From: Ornithinibacillus salinisoli | GTDB lineage: Bacteria; Bacillota; Bacilli; Bacillales; Amphibacillaceae | DNA: 64,000 nucleotides | Direction: 5' to 3' (one strand) | Assembly: GCF_042682545.1 (NCBI RefSeq) | Contig: NZ_JBHUHQ010000019.1 | Shown here: positions 8,206-17,268 of the stretch, one piece after another | Numbering within the stretch: the first letter of the stretch is position 1 | Layout: the number at the start of each line of letters is the position of its first letter | The notes under the pieces: model-generated | Database searches by the model: none | What the model saw: the letters and a program-made list of their open reading frames with translations, nothing else | What the model was told of the DNA's origin: nothing | Position numbers and translations under genes: made by a program

Positions 8206-9432
8206 ATGAAACTTAAACAACTGAAAATAATATCCTTCGTAAGTATTCTCCTAATTATTATTGCCTTGCCGTTTGTAATTCCGGAAAAAAGTAGTGGAGA
8301 AGAAGAGAAAATGAGTAAATTACATCAAGATCGCCAAACAAGTGTTCAACCAATTGATGCTGAGAAACATCACAAACGATTCACATTTGATTCTGGATAT
8401 CAGTTTGAATACCCTGATGCAGTTAGAGGAGTATATGTTACTGGACATTCTGCAGGTGGCAGTCGTTTTGATTCGTTATTAGATTTAATTGGAAATTCCG
8501 ATCTTAATGCAATGGTCATTGACATTAAGGACGATCATGGCTATTTAACTTTTAAACCAGAAGAGGGTTCTCCGTTTGAAGACATTGGTCAAAATTATAT
8601 TCATGACACGGAAAATATGATGAATATTTTAGAAGATAATGAGATATATCCAATTGCCAGAGTAGTAGTGTTTAAAGATACTGCGCTTGCCAAAAAAAGA
8701 CCTGACTTATCCTTTACAGAAAATGGAGAAGTATGGATTAATGGTCGTGAAGAGGCTTTTGTTAGTCCGTTCCAAAAGGAAGTTTGGGAATATAATGTGG
8801 AAATAGCTAAAATGGCTGCAGAAATGGGATTTCAAGAAATACAATTTGATTATGTCCGTTTTCCTGAAGGATTTGAACTGCGTGATGAAACTCTAGATTA
8901 TTCAATGGGAGATTATGCAGATTCTGATTTGGATAATGTGAAGCGACGCGTTGAAGCAGTAACTGATTTTGTCGCATTTGCCAAGAAAGAATTAGAGCCA
9001 TATGATATTGATGTTTCAGTAGATATTTTCGGTTATTCTGCAACGATAGAAGAAGCACCTGGTATTGGTCAAAATTTCTCTAAGATATCGTCAAATGTAG
9101 ATGTTATTTCTTCTATGATTTATCCGAGTCATTGGACGAATAATTATTTTGACATTCCGATACCAGATAAAGAACCTTACCGATTAACAGACGAGTATGC
9201 AAAAGTAGAAAATGAGGTACTAGGTGCACTTGAAAATAAACCTGTATCCCGTCCTTGGATTCAAGATTTTGAAGCACCATGGATCTACTCAGGTACTGGT
9301 GTAGCTCCACAGCAATATGGAAAAGCAGAAGTGGAAGCACAAATTAAAGCTCTCCAAGATAATGGCATTAATGAGTATTTAATTTGGAACGCAGGAAACA
9401 CCTATACAGAAAATGTTGATTATACCCCATAA
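8206..9432 (+). CDS. Putative glycoside hydrolase, DUF4015 type, membrane-anchored
   Basis: A 408-residue exported protein. Residues 7-27 form an uncleaved signal anchor or signal peptide. A low-complexity hydrophilic linker follows to about residue 75. The rest has the DUF4015 TIM-barrel pattern, with VRGVYVTGHSAGG, AMVIDIKDDHGYLTF and the acidic FQEIQFDYVRFPEG strand typical of putative cell-wall-related glycosidases. The acidic residues in DIKDD and FDYVRFP are plausible catalytic residues by analogy. The ATG follows ATAGGAGATT. The substrate is unknown; a polysaccharide in or near the envelope is an inference. It is flanked by terminators and transcribed alone. Confidence 0.8.
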   Translation: MKLKQLKIISFVSILLIIIALPFVIPEKSSGEEEKMSKLHQDRQTSVQPIDAEKHHKRFTFDSGYQFEYPDAVRGVYVTGHSAGGSRFDSLLDLIGNSDLNAMVIDIKDDHGYLTFKPEEGSPFEDIGQNYIHDTENMMNILEDNEIYPIARVVVFKDTALAKKRPDLSFTENGEVWINGREEAFVSPFQKEVWEYNVEIAKMAAEMGFQEIQFDYVRFPEGFELRDETLDYSMGDYADSDLDNVKRRVEAVTDFVAFAKKELEPYDIDVSVDIFGYSATIEEAPGIGQNFSKISSNVDVISSMIYPSHWTNNYFDIPIPDKEPYRLTDEYAKVENEVLGALENKPVSRPWIQDFEAPWIYSGTGVAPQQYGKAEVEAQIKALQDNGINEYLIWNAGNTYTENVDYTP

Positions 9433-9441
9433 TAGCTTAAA

Positions 9442-9475
9442 AAAGCGGAACTGTTAAACATAGTTCCGCTTTTCT
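9442..9475 (+). terminator. Terminator after the DUF4015 gene
   Basis: Stem AAAGCGGAACT/AGTTCCGCTTT followed by TTC-T. Eleven paired bases. Confidence 0.88.
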
Positions 9476-9623
9476 TAGGTTATACGGAGAATACGTTTAC
9501 AATGCATAGCAAAAGCTAATTTAACAAAAACTGAACAATGACTTATAATTAAACGGGACTACGATCAAAAGCGAAAGCGCCCTGGGTAGCGCAGTAGCTG
9601 AACTACAAAAAAGGAGTAGATCA

Positions 9624-10220
9624 ATGAAAAACTGGTATGAAAAACTTAAGGAATACTTCCCTGTAGAAGAAATGAAATCAAAAGAGCATATGGAGCTGCT
9701 TTTAAAGGAGAAAGCGGATGTATACCACAAAGATGAAACCCCGATGCATGTCATGATGTATGCAGAGTTTGATACGTTTATCTTTATTGATTATGTTTGG
9801 GTATCCTCTGAAGCAAGAGGTCAGGGAATAGGTCATCAACTAATTGAAAAGTTAAAGAAGAAAAATAAACCGATTATTTTAGAAGTTGAGCCGGTTGATT
9901 ATGATGATACGGATACAGCAAAGCGGCTTCACTTTTATAAACGAGAAGGTTTTACCCACGCGCAATCCATCGGTTATAACCGCCGCTCATTAGCTACAAA
10001 TGAAGAAAACCCTATGGAAATTTTGTACTGGTCACCGAGTGATGAATCAGAAGAAATGATTTATGAACAAATGAGAAAGATGTATGAGAATATTCACACA
10101 TACAAAGATGAAGAACTATATGGTCAAGCATATCAACCGGTTGACGAAGTGTTAACATATGATGAAGATCGTGAATCAGAAGATATTTTAGGGAATTTAA
10201 ATGCAACGAAAAATATGTAA
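9624..10220 (+). CDS. yjbC: GNAT-family N-acetyltransferase, YjbC-like
   Basis: A 198-residue protein starting MKNWYEKLKEYFPVEEMKS, with a GNAT acetyl-CoA-binding motif (VWVSSEARGQGIGHQLIEKL) near residues 55-80 and an extra acidic C-terminal region. It resembles YjbC of Bacillus subtilis, which lies directly ahead of spx. The ATG follows AAAAAGGAG. Here the divergently oriented amtB-glnK operon separates it from spx, so any shared yjbC-spx transcript is lost. The acetylated substrate is unknown. Confidence 0.82.
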   Translation: MKNWYEKLKEYFPVEEMKSKEHMELLLKEKADVYHKDETPMHVMMYAEFDTFIFIDYVWVSSEARGQGIGHQLIEKLKKKNKPIILEVEPVDYDDTDTAKRLHFYKREGFTHAQSIGYNRRSLATNEENPMEILYWSPSDESEEMIYEQMRKMYENIHTYKDEELYGQAYQPVDEVLTYDEDRESEDILGNLNATKNM

Positions 10221-10226
10221 TGAAAT

Positions 10227-10260
10227 AAACGAAGCCTTTAATTTAAAGGCTTCGTTTTTC
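10227..10260. terminator. Bidirectional terminator between yjbC and amtB
   Basis: AAACGAAGCCTTT pairs with AAAGGCTTCGTTT around a five-base loop, with Ts on both strands; it serves both convergent genes. Confidence 0.92.
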
Positions 10261-10264
10261 ATTA

Positions 10265-11632
10265 TTATTCCGTATTTACGTTTTTACCAACCGATATATT
10301 ATTGAGTCGATCGGCCAATGCAAGACCTGTTGAGGCATCTGTATCATCATTAGTTAGTAATGTATCTTTAAAGTCATATGCATTTGAACCGTGTTCTGCA
10401 AAATCAAGACCTGCTATTTCCTCTTCTTCAGATACACGGATTGGTGAAATAAGGTTAAGAACGTAAGTAAATCCGCCAACAGTTACCGCAACCCAGGCGA
10501 TGACAGCAAGTACTCCAATTGCTTGTATCCCTAATTGTGCTGGTCCAAAACCATAAAATAGTCCAGAATTAGTTGAGAAGAAACCGATTGCAATGGTTCC
10601 CCAAATACCACAAATTCCATGGACAGCAATTGCGCCAACTGGGTCATCCACTCTACATTTAACATCAAGGAAGCGAATACCTTCAACTAAAAGCACGCCA
10701 GAAATAAGTCCGACAGCAATAGATCCTCCTAAAGAAATTTCTGCACATCCTGCTGTTATCCCTACTAAACCAGCAAGTACTCCGTTCAGAGATAGGGAGG
10801 CATCCACTCGTTTAAAGCGTAGCTTTGTATATGCAACAGATGCAACAAGCGCTGCGGAGGTGGATAATAGCGTGGTGCCAATTACCATGGGAACTAATTC
10901 GGGATCTGCGGCTAGTGAGCTTCCTCCATTAAATCCAAACCAACCAAGCCAAAGAATAAAGACTCCAAGCGCTCCAAGTGGGATATTATGACCGGGAATG
11001 ACATTTACTTTATTAGCTTTATATTTTCCAAGACGAGGTCCAAGAATTAATACAACCATAAATGCTCCAACTGCGCCGGTTAAATGGACAACTGTTGAGC
11101 CAGCAAAGTCACTAAAACCTAATGACGTTAACCATCCATCTCCTTGCCAGATCCAGTGACCGACAACTGGGTAAATAACTGCAGTCATCGCTGCAACAAT
11201 CAACACATAGCTACCTAATTTAATTCGTTCAGCAACAGCACCAGACATTATTGTTGCACATGTTGCGACAAACATAGCTTGGAAGACAAAGAATCCGATA
11301 TCTTCCACACCACTTAATAGAAAACCGTCAACTCCTATAAGTGAACCACCAGAAGTACCAAACATGAGCCCATAGCCTACAACATAAAATAAAATTGCTG
11401 CGACACTGATTGTAATAAAATTTTTCATAAGAATATTTAAAGCGTTTTTAGAGCGTGTAAAACCAGATTCCACCATGGCAAATCCTGCATGCATAAAAAA
11501 TACTAAAAATGCCCCAAGCATTACCCATACAAGATTCACAGATAACTCAAGTGACTCTACCGTTGGTGCTGCATAAACCGGTGATGCAACTAAAAACACG
11601 ATCGTAAATAATAATAAGCTTTTCCTAAGCAA
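10265..11632 (-). CDS. amtB: Ammonium transporter AmtB/NrgA
   Basis: Eleven-helix Amt/MEP/Rh channel for ammonium at the plasma membrane. The protein has an N-terminal signal-like segment ending PVYAAP. The pore histidines lie in STVVHLTGAVGAF and GAIAVHGICGIWGT. The C-terminal tail SEEEEIAGLDFAEHG is the part that contacts PII proteins. At 455 residues it is of the longer Amt type. The start is a TTG at 11632 behind AAAGGAGG. glnK lies 39 bp upstream in the same operon, so GlnK probably blocks the channel when nitrogen is plentiful. Confidence 0.96.
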   Translation of the reverse strand: MLRKSLLLFTIVFLVASPVYAAPTVESLELSVNLVWVMLGAFLVFFMHAGFAMVESGFTRSKNALNILMKNFITISVAAILFYVVGYGLMFGTSGGSLIGVDGFLLSGVEDIGFFVFQAMFVATCATIMSGAVAERIKLGSYVLIVAAMTAVIYPVVGHWIWQGDGWLTSLGFSDFAGSTVVHLTGAVGAFMVVLILGPRLGKYKANKVNVIPGHNIPLGALGVFILWLGWFGFNGGSSLAADPELVPMVIGTTLLSTSAALVASVAYTKLRFKRVDASLSLNGVLAGLVGITAGCAEISLGGSIAVGLISGVLLVEGIRFLDVKCRVDDPVGAIAVHGICGIWGTIAIGFFSTNSGLFYGFGPAQLGIQAIGVLAVIAWVAVTVGGFTYVLNLISPIRVSEEEEIAGLDFAEHGSNAYDFKDTLLTNDDTDASTGLALADRLNNISVGKNVNTE

Positions 11633-11671
11633 TCTAATTCCTCCTTTGTTAGTTACCTTATTTAATAGCAG

Positions 11672-12013
11672 TTATAGAACTGCTTCGGCTCCACGTTCTT
11701 TCGTACGGATACGTATAATTTCTTCAATCGGATGGATAAAGATTTTACCGTCTCCGATATTTCCCGTTCTACAGCTATCAATGATAATATCTACAATTCC
11801 ATCCACCTGATTATCATCCACAACCATCTCCACTTTTAATTTTGGAAGTAGTTGTATTTGGAATGTATTTCCTCTGAAAACACCTGTTTGCCCTTTTTGT
11901 TTCCCGGTCCCTGCGGCTTCTGTAATGGTCAATCCACCAATACCGACAGAAGAAAGTTCGTCTCGAAGTGTTTGAAACTTTTCTGGGCGAATAATTGCTT
12001 CAATCTTCTTCAC
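11672..12013 (-). CDS. glnK: PII nitrogen regulatory protein GlnK
   Basis: Trimeric PII signal protein sensing ATP/ADP and 2-oxoglutarate and gating AmtB. The C-terminal PII signature GNIGDGKIFIHPIEEIIRIRT is present. The T-loop region (GVFRGNTFQIQLLPK) lacks the tyrosine that is uridylylated in proteobacteria, as is usual in Bacillus GlnK. Length is 113 residues. The start is GTG at 12013 behind AAAGGATG. It is the first gene of glnK-amtB and is preceded by two TnrA/GlnR boxes. Confidence 0.95.
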   Translation of the reverse strand: MKKIEAIIRPEKFQTLRDELSSVGIGGLTITEAAGTGKQKGQTGVFRGNTFQIQLLPKLKVEMVVDDNQVDGIVDIIIDSCRTGNIGDGKIFIHPIEEIIRIRTKERGAEAVL

Positions 12014-12034
12014 TAAAAACTCATCCTTTCTTTA

Positions 12035-12051
12035 TGTTAGATTACCTAACA
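12035..12051. promoter_or_regulatory. TnrA/GlnR box 1 (proximal)
   Basis: TGTTAGATTACCTAACA is a perfect match to the TGTNAN7TNACA consensus shared by TnrA and GlnR. It lies 22-38 bp ahead of the glnK start. If the promoter at 12070-12098 is correct, it falls in the early transcribed region, which suits repression. Confidence 0.85.
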
Positions 12052-12069
12052 TATTAAGTAATATAAATT

Positions 12070-12098
12070 ATCATAAAATTAAAACAAGGAAAAATCAA
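12070..12098 (-). promoter_or_regulatory. Candidate promoter of glnK-amtB
   Basis: Minus strand TTGATT (12098-12093) and TATGAT (12075-12070) with a 17-bp spacer. It lies between the two TnrA/GlnR boxes. A different start site closer to the distal box cannot be excluded. Confidence 0.5.
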
Positions 12099-12147
12099 GT
12101 GTTTTTAGAGAATTATTTGAATTATTTCAAGAAGTGAATGCGAGTAA

Positions 12148-12164
12148 TGTTAGATTTCATAACA
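12148..12164. promoter_or_regulatory. TnrA/GlnR box 2 (distal)
   Basis: TGTTAGATTTCATAACA is a second perfect match to TGTNAN7TNACA, 113 bp upstream of box 1. Its position upstream of the candidate promoter suits an activator site, but it is further away than the usual spacing near -50. The remaining sequence up to spx at 12465 holds no other recognised signal. Confidence 0.8.
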
Positions 12165-12464
12165 TGTAAGCGGATACAAATGAGAGGAATAGGGTGAAGG
12201 ACAAGAAGGTGGGGAGGCAGGTTATAAACTTCTAATATTTTTTCAAATAAATGTTTAATTGAGAAGGATTTAGGGTATGTTACAATTAAATGCAAACATT
12301 TTGTGAACATCTAGAAAATAACCAATTTTTCTTGGAAATCCTCTACCTTTTGCTTGACAATTATAGTATACTTATACATAGAGGTTATTTAAACTTATTT
12401 TAATTTAATAAGTAATAAATGTTTATGAAATGATGATAAACATTAGATTGAGGAGTGAAGTTTC

Positions 12465-12860
12465 ATGGTTACACTTTATACCTCACCAAGTTGTACATCT
12501 TGCAGGAAAGCAAAAGCATGGTTGGAAGAGCATGATATTCCATTCAAAGAGCGAAATATATTTTCCGATCCCTTAACATTGGATGAGATAAAGGAAATAT
12601 TACGAATGACTGAAGATGGAACGGATGAGATTATATCAACACGCTCAAAGGTATTCCAAAAATTAGACGTCAACATTGAACAGCTACCTTTAAAAGAATT
12701 ATTTAATCTAATTCAGAATAACCCTGGACTATTAAGAAGACCAATTATTCTTGATGAAAAGCGTCTGCAAGTTGGATATAACGAAGATGAGATCCGTAGA
12801 TTTTTACCACGGACAGTACGTACATTTCAATTACGCGAAGCCCAACGATTGGTTAACTAA
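12465..12860 (+). CDS. spx: Spx, thiol-stress transcription regulator
   Basis: ArsC-fold regulator that binds the alpha subunit C-terminal domain of RNA polymerase under disulfide stress. The redox switch CTSC places cysteines at 10 and 13, Gly52 (needed for alpha binding in Bacillus subtilis) is present in EDGTDEI, and Arg60 is conserved. The 131-residue length is exact for the family. The ATG follows TTGAGGAG. Its degradation adaptor SpxH is encoded 5 kb downstream (17739-18626) and mecA is next, so the Spx control circuit is clustered here. Confidence 0.97.
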   Translation: MVTLYTSPSCTSCRKAKAWLEEHDIPFKERNIFSDPLTLDEIKEILRMTEDGTDEIISTRSKVFQKLDVNIEQLPLKELFNLIQNNPGLLRRPIILDEKRLQVGYNEDEIRRFLPRTVRTFQLREAQRLVN

Positions 12861-12894
12861 TGATTTGTACCAACATACAAACATAATAAAAATG

Positions 12895-12933
12895 AAAAGC
12901 GTAGATCACATTCTGTAGGTCTACGCTTTTATT
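12895..12933 (+). terminator. Terminator of spx
   Basis: AAAAGCGTAGA pairs with TCTACGCTTTT around a loop, followed by ATTTCTCTTTTTT. Confidence 0.88.
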
Positions 12934-12999
12934 TCTCTTTTTTGATGACAAAATGACTTAAATAAGTTAAAATTAAACTTTAAATAATTGTATTAACTC

Positions 13000-13125
13000 G
13001 CAGGTAACTGGTAGTAAGAAACACCGTACTACTTAAAAAGTAGATAGTATGCGTGGAGCAACAACCAGAAAGTTTTGATTGGTTCAACTAAATGTTAGTG
13101 GCGTTGGAATCCTCACCACTAAAAT
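13000..13125. other. Structured intergenic segment between spx and mecA
   Basis: This part of the 412-bp gap shows several complementary segments. AGTA/TACT arms lie near 13013-13035, CTGGT near 13008 can pair with ACCAG near 13067, and TTAGTGG (13095-13101) pairs with CCACTAA (13116-13122). No reading frame or standard promoter is evident. It could encode a small RNA or be decayed sequence; neither is established. Confidence 0.3.
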
Positions 13126-13273
13126 GTGTTTCAATTTATAGGCATATTAATTTTCAAAAAGCAATATGCTATCATACAATTATAAATAAGAATAATAATC
13201 ACACCGTGATTACAGGATAGATGAAGATGAGCCTCTTCGACCTAACAACAAATGAAGGGAGAGAAGTGCAGAT

Positions 13274-13963
13274 ATGGAAATAGAGAGAATTAATGAAAAT
13301 ACGGTTAAATTTTATATTTCTTATGGGGACATTGAAGATCGTGGTTTTCAGAGAGAAGAAATTTGGTATAACCGTGAACGTAGCGAGCAATTATTTTGGC
13401 AAATGATGGATGAATTAAATTATAAAGAAGATTTTCAAGTGGAAGGTCCATTATGGATTCAAGTTCAAGCATTAGATAAAGGGTTAGAAATAATTGTAAC
13501 GAAAGCTCAATTATCCAAAAATGGAGAAAATCTAGAGCTTCCAATTGATGACGGAAATACAATTGATATTCCTGTTGATGAAAAAGTTGAAAATCTGTTA
13601 GAAGAAAAGTTCGGTAAAAGTATTACCGATGAAGACTCTGTAGATGAAGAAGATGACTCTAATTTATGGATTATCGTTAGCTTCCAGGATTTTGAAGATG
13701 TTATACAATTAAGTCACTCCTTTCAAGAAGAGACAGGTAGCATTGAGGAAGCGTTATACTCGTTTAATAATAAATATTATTTATATATGGAATTCTCGAA
13801 TGAAGATGCTGATGAAAGTAAACAAGAGGATATCATTAGTAGAGTTTTGGAGTTTGCAGATGACTCTGATGTTACGGTATATTTCTTAGAGGAATATGGT
13901 AAAAAGATATTTGCTGCAAATACTTTCTCTCAGGTTAGAGAATATTTCCCGCCTGAAGTATAG
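13274..13963 (+). CDS. mecA: MecA adaptor of ClpCP protease
   Basis: Adaptor that delivers ComK, ComS and other substrates to ClpC-ClpP and promotes ClpC oligomer assembly. The N-terminal substrate-binding domain begins MEIERINENTVKFYISYGD, then a very acidic linker (around residues 110-130, VDEEDDSN) leads to the ClpC-binding C-terminal domain ending near FAANTFSQVREYFPPEV. The 229-residue length is close to the usual 218. The ATG is preceded by AAGGGAGAGAAG. It sits between spx and coiA as in Bacillus subtilis. Confidence 0.96.
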   Translation: MEIERINENTVKFYISYGDIEDRGFQREEIWYNRERSEQLFWQMMDELNYKEDFQVEGPLWIQVQALDKGLEIIVTKAQLSKNGENLELPIDDGNTIDIPVDEKVENLLEEKFGKSITDEDSVDEEDDSNLWIIVSFQDFEDVIQLSHSFQEETGSIEEALYSFNNKYYLYMEFSNEDADESKQEDIISRVLEFADDSDVTVYFLEEYGKKIFAANTFSQVREYFPPEV

Positions 13964-13996
13964 ATACCTTGATCATGAAGGTGTCTTTTTTTTTGC
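13964..13996 (+). terminator. Terminator of mecA
   Basis: ATACCTT pairs with AAGGTGT, followed by nine Ts. Confidence 0.85.
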
Positions 13997-14052
13997 TTTT
14001 TTGCAGGAAAATGATCAACGAAAGCGAATAGTAAACGTAGGAGGTGTTACAT

Positions 14053-15216
14053 TTGCTACAAGCAAAATCACAATTAGGAATCGTGACAATGCTTTACACG
14101 CTTTCACGTAGTGAGATTCAAGAACTGAAAAAAACGAAGCGATTTTATTGTCCGACTTGTAATGAGGAAGTAATTATTAAAGCTGGTACTCAAATCATGC
14201 CACATTTTGCACATCGTTCAAAAGTAAATTGTCCAGCAAATGAAGGAGGCGAGGGAGCATATCATGAGAAGGGGAAACTCTTGCTTTATCATTGGTTGAA
14301 TAAGCAAGGGTACAACGTTTTATTAGAGCCATACATTTCTAGTATTAATCAACGGCCGGATATATTACTAATGATAAATGCGAAGAAAATTGCAATTGAA
14401 TTTCAATGTGCACGAATACCAATTGATCAGGTTCATAAGCGAAATGAGGGCTATCGAAAAGCGAATATTTCTCCTTTGTGGATAATTGGTGCTAATCGTT
14501 TTCAACGAAATGGAAAAAAACATCTACAGGTCGATCAATTTACTCTTCAGTTTTTACATCAATTTAACAGTACTCATCAGCGTTACCTCTATTATTTTGA
14601 CCCCACTACAAATCTACTAATCACCGCCCAAGATATGTATGAAACCAGAAAAAGTAAAGTTCTTTCAAATTTTCGCTTTTTAAAGCTAGATCAAATACGT
14701 TTCCGTAACATATTTCAATATGATGCATTTACAAGGGTAGAATTGATGAGCCATTGGGAGAATGAAAAAAAGAGGTTTCGTGTGCAACGTCGAATACGCC
14801 CTAGAGGAAAGGAGTTAGCGTGGTATCAATGGTTATACGCTAAGGGGCAATATATTGATAACTTACCATCTATTATATATCTTCCAGTAGCCTCCCAATT
14901 CCTAATGAAGTCGCAGCCATGGGATTGGCAAAGCAGACTAGTCATGGAGATCTTGGAGCCACTTTCTACCGGCAAACAATTTTCAATCGGGAATTGCTCC
15001 CACCTGTTAAAAAATCATTATTTTCCACGAATCAATTATCCGTTATTCCACAGCATTGAAAGCCCTATTAATCAGTACCTTCAACTATTATGTCACTTAA
15101 ACCTAATAAAACCCGTTTCTAATTTACAGTATCAAAAAGTACGAGAAATACATTTTTACAATCATCTTGAGGAAGCGATAAAAGGGGACAAGCAATTATT
15201 GTATCAATTAATCTAA
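14053..15216 (+). CDS. coiA: CoiA competence protein
   Basis: Competence-induced protein needed for recombination of incoming single-stranded DNA. Near the N-terminus, FYCPTC...HFAH...NCP resembles a small zinc-binding module. It is followed by the PD-(D/E)xK nuclease core, HEKGKLLLYHWL, QRPDILL and KIAIEFQC. I choose the TTG at 14053 because GTAGGAGGTG lies 7 bp ahead; the GTG three codons earlier overlaps that site. Predicted length is 387 residues. It lies between mecA and pepF as in Bacillus subtilis, suggesting the DNA-uptake pathway may exist in this organism. Confidence 0.9.
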   Translation: MLQAKSQLGIVTMLYTLSRSEIQELKKTKRFYCPTCNEEVIIKAGTQIMPHFAHRSKVNCPANEGGEGAYHEKGKLLLYHWLNKQGYNVLLEPYISSINQRPDILLMINAKKIAIEFQCARIPIDQVHKRNEGYRKANISPLWIIGANRFQRNGKKHLQVDQFTLQFLHQFNSTHQRYLYYFDPTTNLLITAQDMYETRKSKVLSNFRFLKLDQIRFRNIFQYDAFTRVELMSHWENEKKRFRVQRRIRPRGKELAWYQWLYAKGQYIDNLPSIIYLPVASQFLMKSQPWDWQSRLVMEILEPLSTGKQFSIGNCSHLLKNHYFPRINYPLFHSIESPINQYLQLLCHLNLIKPVSNLQYQKVREIHFYNHLEEAIKGDKQLLYQLI

Positions 15217-15344
15217 ACATTTTGAGCAAAATAGAAGCATGATTCCCAACTATTTCGTTATACTAAATAATGTAGTCTTTTTTAAAGGAATATTTTTATA
15301 CATGTCGAATTAACATAGTATAGAAAGAAAAAGGAGGAGTTACG

Positions 15345-17156
15345 ATGGCAAAATCTGCAAAAGAACTTCAAAAAAGAAGTGAAGTACCTATAGAAAATAC
15401 GTGGAGACTCGAAGATATTTTCGAAACAGATGAGGCATGGGAAACGGAATTAAAAAACTTAAAAAATGATATTCCAAAGGTTACTACTTACCAAGGAAAA
15501 TTGGATAGCTCAGCGGATACATTGTATGAAGTATTAAGATTACAAGATGAAATATCAGAACGTTTGGGAAAATTGTATACATATGCGCATATGCGTTATG
15601 ACCAGGATACGACGAATTCATTTTATCAAGCGTTAAATTCAAAAGCAGAGAATGTATTAACTATAGCATCAAGCTCCATGAGTTATCTTGTGCCTGAGAT
15701 TTTAGCGATAGATGAATCTAAACTTAAAAGCTTCTTAGAAGAAAAAGAAGAATTAAAAGTGTATGAGCATACGTTAAATGAAATCACAAGACAACGAGAT
15801 CATGTGTTAAGTGAACGTGAAGAGGAGTTACTAGCGGAAGCTTCTGATCCGATGTCAGCTGCTTCAAAAACATTTAGTATGTTAAATAATGCTGATTTAA
15901 CTTTTCCTTCTGTAAAGAATGAAGAAGGAGAAGAGGTAGATCTAACACACGGGCGTTATGTTGGGTTCCTAGAATCAAAAGACCGCCGTGTACGTGAAGA
16001 GGCTTTCAAAACAATGTACGCTAGGTATGGTGAATTTAAAAACACATTTGCATCAACACTTAGTGGAGTAGTTAAAACGCATAATTTTAATGCGAAAGTT
16101 CGTAATTACGATTCCGCAAGACAGTCAGCTCTAGATAATAATAATATTCCCGAGCAGGTATATGATAATCTAGTAGAGGCTGTAAATGAGAAATTACCAC
16201 TTCTACATCGCTATGCGAAATTACGTAAAAAGGTTTTAGGTGTAGATGAACTGCATATGTACGACATGTATACGCCGTTAGTAAAAGATGTGGAGATGAA
16301 GATTTCTTACGAACAAGCACAAGAATATACGCTAGAAAGCTTAAAGCCACTTGGAGAAGAGTATGTAAATATACTTAAAGAAGGCTTTGAAAATCGCTGG
16401 GTTGACGTAGAAGAAAATAAAGGAAAGCGCAGTGGAGCATATTCCTCTGGTACTTATGGTACAAATCCTTATATTCTAATGAACTGGCAAGACAATGTAA
16501 ACAATCTGTTTACGCTTGTTCACGAATTTGGCCATTCCGTACACAGTTATCATACAAGAAAAAATCAGCCATATCGTTATGGTAACTATTCTATATTTGT
16601 TGCTGAGGTTGCTTCTACATGTAATGAGGCAATTCTAAATGATTACCTATTAACTAACCTAGATGATGAAAAACAAAAGCTATATATTCTAAACCACTTT
16701 TTAGAAGGGTTCCGTGGAACTGTATTCCGTCAAACAATGTTTGCTGAATTTGAACACGAGATACATCAACGTGCTCAAGAAGGAGAAGCATTGACAGCAG
16801 ATAAATTAACGGAAATTTACTACAACTTGAATAAGAAATACTTTGGGGATGATGTTGTTTCTGATGAAGAAATTGGCCTGGAATGGGCGCGAATTCCTCA
16901 TTTCTATATGAATTACTATGTATATCAGTATGCTACTGGATATTCTGCAGCAACTGCATTAGCTAGTAAAATACTAGAAGGTGAAGAAGGTGCTGTAGAC
17001 CGCTATCTAGACTTCTTAAAAGCAGGTAGCAGTGACTATCCTATAGAAGTATTGAAAACTGCTGGTGTTGACATGACATCAAAACAACCAATTCTAGATG
17101 CGCTTGCCGTCTTCGAAGAAAAACTAGAAGAAATGGAAAAAATGCTGTTGAAATAA
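15345..17156 (+). CDS. pepF: Oligoendopeptidase F (M3B)
   Basis: Cytoplasmic zinc endopeptidase that cleaves short peptides. The zinc motif HEFGH is at residues 393-397 (LVHEFGHSVHSYH) and the downstream ligand glutamate lies in FVAEVASTCNEA. The 603-residue length is standard. The ATG follows AAAAAGGAGGAG. In Bacillus, overproduced PepF inhibits sporulation, presumably by degrading signal peptides. It forms a single transcription unit with a strong terminator. Confidence 0.96.
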   Translation: MAKSAKELQKRSEVPIENTWRLEDIFETDEAWETELKNLKNDIPKVTTYQGKLDSSADTLYEVLRLQDEISERLGKLYTYAHMRYDQDTTNSFYQALNSKAENVLTIASSSMSYLVPEILAIDESKLKSFLEEKEELKVYEHTLNEITRQRDHVLSEREEELLAEASDPMSAASKTFSMLNNADLTFPSVKNEEGEEVDLTHGRYVGFLESKDRRVREEAFKTMYARYGEFKNTFASTLSGVVKTHNFNAKVRNYDSARQSALDNNNIPEQVYDNLVEAVNEKLPLLHRYAKLRKKVLGVDELHMYDMYTPLVKDVEMKISYEQAQEYTLESLKPLGEEYVNILKEGFENRWVDVEENKGKRSGAYSSGTYGTNPYILMNWQDNVNNLFTLVHEFGHSVHSYHTRKNQPYRYGNYSIFVAEVASTCNEAILNDYLLTNLDDEKQKLYILNHFLEGFRGTVFRQTMFAEFEHEIHQRAQEGEALTADKLTEIYYNLNKKYFGDDVVSDEEIGLEWARIPHFYMNYYVYQYATGYSAATALASKILEGEEGAVDRYLDFLKAGSSDYPIEVLKTAGVDMTSKQPILDALAVFEEKLEEMEKMLLK

Positions 17157-17162
17157 AGAAGG

Positions 17163-17208
17163 AACCACCAACTCTGTGTACAAATGCACTGGAGTTGGTG
17201 GTTTTTTT
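17163..17208 (+). terminator. Terminator of pepF
   Basis: ACCACCAACTC pairs with GAGTTGGTGGT, followed by seven Ts. Confidence 0.95.
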
Positions 17209-17268
17209 GGTTTGTGATTTCGTTTCAAATTGAAAATCCACAGATATAATCTGAATGCTACAACATAA

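Noticed and set aside
12354..12380. TTGACA with TATACT/TACATA as a promoter for spx
   Set aside because: None of the -10-like hexamers lies 16-18 bp from TTGACA, so I could not assign a promoter.
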